Origin: an uncultured Pseudanabaenaceae cyanobacterium
GTDB lineage: Bacteria > Cyanobacteriota > Cyanobacteriia > PCC-9006 > JAAUQQ01
Direction: 5' to 3'
DNA: 9,004 bases
Assembly (NCBI GenBank): GCA_938015405.1
Contig: CALLPZ010000270.1
Location: 1-9,004, forward strand
The position numbers and the translations under genes are program-made. Shown piece after piece: positions 6,861-9,004 of this stretch. Numbering within the stretch: the first letter of the stretch is position 1; each line of letters begins with the position of its first letter. A model generated the notes under the pieces. That model had not been told where the DNA came from. It searched no databases and saw only the letters and a program-made list of their open reading frames with translations.

Positions 6861-7672
6861 TGGCAACAGGGACAGAAGTAGGCTCGTCGCCCCGCTAATG
6901 TCACCTTCTTTATCTCAGTCCCACAGACGTGGCAAGACTGCCCCGCTCGGCTGAAAACCCAGTGGCGATAGTCTCGCCGACGCCAGCCCCGCTCCTTCAG
7001 CTCCGCAGCCAGGGCCGGATCATTGGTAATCCCAGCAGTTTCACAGGACTGTCGGGAGATGGCGATCGCTGCTTTTCCCAGGGCCTCCAACTGCTCATCG
7101 CTGCAATCCATCGGCCGCTTATTGGGATAGATCCGCGCCACAAAAGCAATCTCACTGCGCAAATAGTTTCCCAAGCCGCATAGAAAATGTTGGTCTAGCA
7201 ACAACCCAGCAAAGCGGCGACGGCGAAAGCGATCGCTACACACCTGGTCCAAAACCTCCGCCTCAGTCGTATTCGGGTTCACCACATCTGGCCCCAGCTT
7301 GCTCAGAAAAGGATGGGCTGCCACTTCCTCTGGAGCAAGCACCTCAATTTCCGATGCGCTATAGAGCAGGGCTGATTTCTTTTCCGTATGAAACGCCATG
7401 CGCAACTGCCGCCTTGTCTCAGGATAGTTAAAGGCCTTCCGCACCATCCAAACCCCATAAAGCTGATTGTGGCTGTAAACGCTCAAGCCACCATCAAACT
7501 GCGTTAGCAAAGCCTTGCCGTAGGGCTCAATCGCAATAATCTGCTGCTCCTGAAACAGAGATTCGTAAGCTTTGAGATGCTCAAAAGCAAAGAAAACTGA
7601 GCTGAGAGGCTTATGGGCAACAGCCTTGGCAATTTTATCGGCGGCACGACGAATTTCAGGGCCTTCCGGCAT
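6851..7672 (-). CDS. nei: Endonuclease VIII (DNA glycosylase/AP lyase)
   Basis: Endonuclease VIII removes oxidised pyrimidines from DNA and cleaves the resulting abasic site, in base excision repair. The start is set at ATG 7670-7672, giving 273 residues beginning MPEGPEIRRAADKIAKAV. The mature P2 is the Schiff-base nucleophile and E3 is catalytic, so the ATG six codons further upstream (7690) would bury the active site and is rejected. Other visible signatures are PYGKALL (K53), YSHNQLYGVW, LLYSASEIE, the helix-two-turn-helix block LLLDQ-x-FLCGLGNYLRSE, and a C-terminal zinc finger C247-x2-C250-x16-C267-x2-C270 with the conserved Arg before AYFCP. Length and motifs closely match E. coli Nei (263 residues) rather than MutM/Fpg. 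It is convergent with the radical SAM gene, 26 bases apart. Two HIP1 octamers lie inside the gene. Confidence 0.96.
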   Translation of the reverse strand: MPEGPEIRRAADKIAKAVAHKPLSSVFFAFEHLKAYESLFQEQQIIAIEPYGKALLTQFDGGLSVYSHNQLYGVWMVRKAFNYPETRRQLRMAFHTEKKSALLYSASEIEVLAPEEVAAHPFLSKLGPDVVNPNTTEAEVLDQVCSDRFRRRRFAGLLLDQHFLCGLGNYLRSEIAFVARIYPNKRPMDCSDEQLEALGKAAIAISRQSCETAGITNDPALAAELKERGWRRRDYRHWVFSRAGQSCHVCGTEIKKVTLAGRRAYFCPCCQPE

Positions 7673-8208
7673 GGCGCATCCCCAGAGCAACGCTTTCCAT
7701 TAACTCACAGCTGTTGGCAGGGTTAATCAAATCGTTGCTGCCAGCTCATCGCCCAGTCAGCGCTCATCCAACGCGAGCTTTCCAATGCGCGCCTCTTGGG
7801 CGATCGCTCCATAGGAGCAAAATCTTTGCCCCAGACACAGCAATCACACCCTCCGTAACTCGCTCACCAGAAAGAGATATACAAATCGTAGCCAGGACAA
7901 CACTTGAGGGGTAACACCACTCATTAGAATCATTCAATCAGACACACAGCGCCCGCGAAGACAGCCCCCCAGTGTTTTCGCGGGCGGTGCATTTGCGGTC
8001 GTCGTTGCAATTTTAAGCTGTTAATTTTTATTCAAAGGCAGCATGGAATACGACTTCCTCAAGGTCTATCGACCCTTTTTGGAACTACCGGGGAAACGAA
8101 ATCTCTCTCGCTGCGTCTTACGAATCAGTAGTTGTGACCGAACTCACTCCCCTGGGTCATGCACAGCGCTGCACAGCATCTCCTCCCACCCCCATCGGTT
8201 CGCCCGCC
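7673..8208. other. Intergenic region between nei and the small unknown gene
   Basis: About 535 bases. It must contain the nei promoter (reading left) and the promoter of the 8209 gene (reading right), but no clear -35/-10 pair could be fixed. It holds a HIP1 octamer at 7800-7807 and the GC-rich hairpin at 7950-7986. A 66-codon plus-strand frame at 7714-7914 and a 58-codon frame at 8043-8219 (starting MEYDFLKVYRPFLELPG) resemble nothing I recognise. They are not called as genes. Confidence 0.5.
7950..7986. repeat. GC-rich inverted repeat (hairpin)
   Basis: CGCCCGCGAA (7950-7959) pairs perfectly with TTCGCGGGCG (7977-7986) across a 17-base loop containing a C-rich run. No U tract follows directly, so it is not a classic terminator. 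It lies about 220-260 bases upstream of the 8209 start and about 280 bases from the nei start. It could be a 5' leader structure, a small-RNA terminator or a protein-binding dyad. Confidence 0.5.
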
Positions 8209-8619
8209 ATGAGCAGTAGTAGCTTTGTTGCATGCCCGCCCGTCGCTCCCCAGTCCGCCAACATAGAGACTAGCGGTGCCCTAATGGCCCTCGCCATCTT
8301 TGACCGCAGCGGTATTTTAGAAGGCTGCGAGGTCTGTGGTTCAGCCCCGAGCCAAGACTGGACCAATGCTGCCTTCCACACCATCGGTCTCAAGAAGTTG
8401 CTCACCACCTGCCTAAAGCAGCACAACTTCGAATATGCAAAAGTCAGTGCCGAGAGCTGCACGACCTTTATCCTGCGCCGCCGTCATCGCTATATCGCCA
8501 TTGTCAGCAATCCTCAGAACTGTGAGCAAGAAGTGGCTCTCGCCCAGTTAATGCGTAAGCTCAGCCTTGCGGAGCTCATTGGCCTCGTGCGTCAGCATCA
8601 GCTGGCACCTGTGGCATAG
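8209..8619 (+). CDS. Small protein of unknown function, possibly roadblock/LC7-like
   Basis: A protein of about 136 residues if it starts at ATG 8209. I do not recognise the gene. The core beginning ALMALAIFDRSGILEG, then a helix-like stretch AAFHTIGLKKLLTTCLKQH, and a strand pair ending RRRHRYIAIVSN resembles the roadblock/LC7 pattern (regulatory domains that often pair with small GTPases). This is a pattern reading only. A Leu-rich helix (LAQLMRKLSLAELIGLV) follows. The start is unsure: GTG 8134 would add 25 low-complexity Pro/Ser/Thr-rich residues (161 in total), and ATG 8284 would start almost at the core (111 residues); none has a good Shine-Dalgarno. No signal peptide or membrane segment is visible. 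Five cysteines lie in the core region. It is convergent with pcxA across a hairpin. It looks genuinely coding from its ordered composition. Confidence 0.68.
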   Translation: MSSSSFVACPPVAPQSANIETSGALMALAIFDRSGILEGCEVCGSAPSQDWTNAAFHTIGLKKLLTTCLKQHNFEYAKVSAESCTTFILRRRHRYIAIVSNPQNCEQEVALAQLMRKLSLAELIGLVRQHQLAPVA

Positions 8620-8647
8620 AGCCAGGGCTTTTCATGCCAAACAAACG

Positions 8648-8686
8648 ATGACCTGGGATGCGGGTGAACTTGGCATCGCAGGTCAT
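8648..8686. terminator. Bidirectional-looking terminator between convergent genes
   Basis: ATGACCTG-g-GATGC (8648-8661) pairs with GCATC-g-CAGGTCAT (8673-8686), 13 pairs with one G/G mismatch, across an 11-base loop. It sits between the ends of the convergent 8209-8619 gene and pcxA, where a shared terminator is expected. No strong T run is seen on either side. Confidence 0.6.
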
Positions 8687-8731
8687 TGTCGATCTAATCA
8701 AGACCGCAGAGCAATCCTCCTTCAGCTAGGC

Positions 8732-9004
8732 CTATTCGTTCATATTGCGATAGGTCGCCACTGCGGAAGGCGAAATGCGATTGAGGTAGCGGAAAATCCA
8801 GTACTTGAACACAGTGTCCAAAATCACGGGGAAGGTTGCGATAAACAGAAAGATAAACGAACGGCTTTCTGGCAAACCAAAGTGGCGAGCAACGCCCTCT
8901 AGCAAGACCTCCCAACCGTGAGGCGAGTGAAAGCCCACAAACATGTCCGTAAACAGGATGATGATGAAGGCTTTGGCACTGTCGCTTAGGCCATAGACCA
9001 CCTC
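8732..9004 (-). CDS. pcxA: Proton extrusion protein PcxA (CemA family), C-terminal part
   Basis: The last 90 codons of a minus-strand gene that continues past the right edge of the window; the stop is TAG at 8732-8734. The sequence reads EVVYGLSDSAKAFIIILFTD, then GFHSPHGWEVLLEG, LPESRSFIFLFIATFPVILDTVFKYWIFRYLNR, and ends ISPSAVATYRNMNE. This is the highly conserved tail of cyanobacterial PcxA (CotA), the relative of chloroplast envelope CemA, which supports light-dependent proton extrusion at the cytoplasmic membrane. Two hydrophobic segments are visible (AFIIILFTDMFVGF and FIFLFIATFPVILDTVF). The internal GTG at 8999-9001 is not the start, since the conserved reading continues upstream. 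It is convergent with the 8209 gene. Confidence 0.93.
   Translation of the reverse strand, partial: EVVYGLSDSAKAFIIILFTDMFVGFHSPHGWEVLLEGVARHFGLPESRSFIFLFIATFPVILDTVFKYWIFRYLNRISPSAVATYRNMNE

Noticed and set aside
7673..7690. Upstream ATG adding six residues to Nei
   Set aside because: The catalytic proline must be residue 2 after Met removal, so MPEGPE at 7672 is the functional start.
7714..7914. 66-codon plus-strand frame as a gene
   Set aside because: No Shine-Dalgarno, Arg/Pro/Ser-rich composition, no recognisable motif.
8043..8219. 58-codon frame starting MEYDFLKVYRPFLELPG
   Set aside because: The start of the frame looks protein-like, but the rest turns into Ser/His/Cys-rich reading, it overlaps the next gene, and no family is recognised.
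8567..8902. 111-codon plus-strand frame
   Set aside because: It lies opposite the strongly conserved pcxA C-terminus and overlaps the end of the 8209 gene.

Overview
The window looks like a cyanobacterial chromosome segment. The octamer GCGATCGC (HIP1, characteristic of many cyanobacterial genomes) occurs at least nine times, starting at 103, 430, 1090, 1302, 1653, 2795, 7062, 7229 and 7800. The right end holds the C-terminal part of the cyanobacterial/plastid proton-extrusion protein PcxA (CemA family), and the left end a GT4 glycosyltransferase of a type I associate with cyanobacteria. No rRNA, tRNA, CRISPR array or intact insertion sequence was seen.

Layout: (1) 1-1838, a GT4 glycosyltransferase on the minus strand (its last few residues cut by the window edge), divergent from a CDP-alcohol phosphatidyltransferase-family membrane protein on the plus strand. 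(2) 1839-2785, about 950 bases without a convincing gene, visibly AT-rich, with an FNR/CRP-type palindrome and possible gene debris on the minus strand. (3) 2786-5146, a 786-residue modular GH9 glycoside hydrolase (SdrD_B-like domain, GH9 catalytic domain, Pro/Thr linker, RTX-like calcium-binding tail) followed by a 16-bp perfect hairpin terminator. (4) 5400-6824, a radical SAM/SPASM protein with an extra C-terminal beta-sandwich-like domain. (5) 6851-7672, endonuclease VIII (nei), convergent with the radical SAM gene. (6) 7673-8208, a spacer with a GC-rich hairpin. (7) 8209-8619, a small unrecognised protein with a roadblock-like pattern, convergent with pcxA across a bidirectional-looking terminator at 8648-8686.

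The genes do not form an obvious operon. Most are separated by terminator-like hairpins or face opposite ways, so a shared pathway is not shown. The most distinctive part is the 1839-6850 block. It pairs an apparently type I-secreted GH9 enzyme, with several substituted substrate-site residues, with a radical SAM/SPASM fusion protein. It is bounded by AT-rich DNA and has almost no HIP1 sites, which suggests acquired or fast-evolving accessory DNA. Beyond this I cannot claim a new system from sequence alone.
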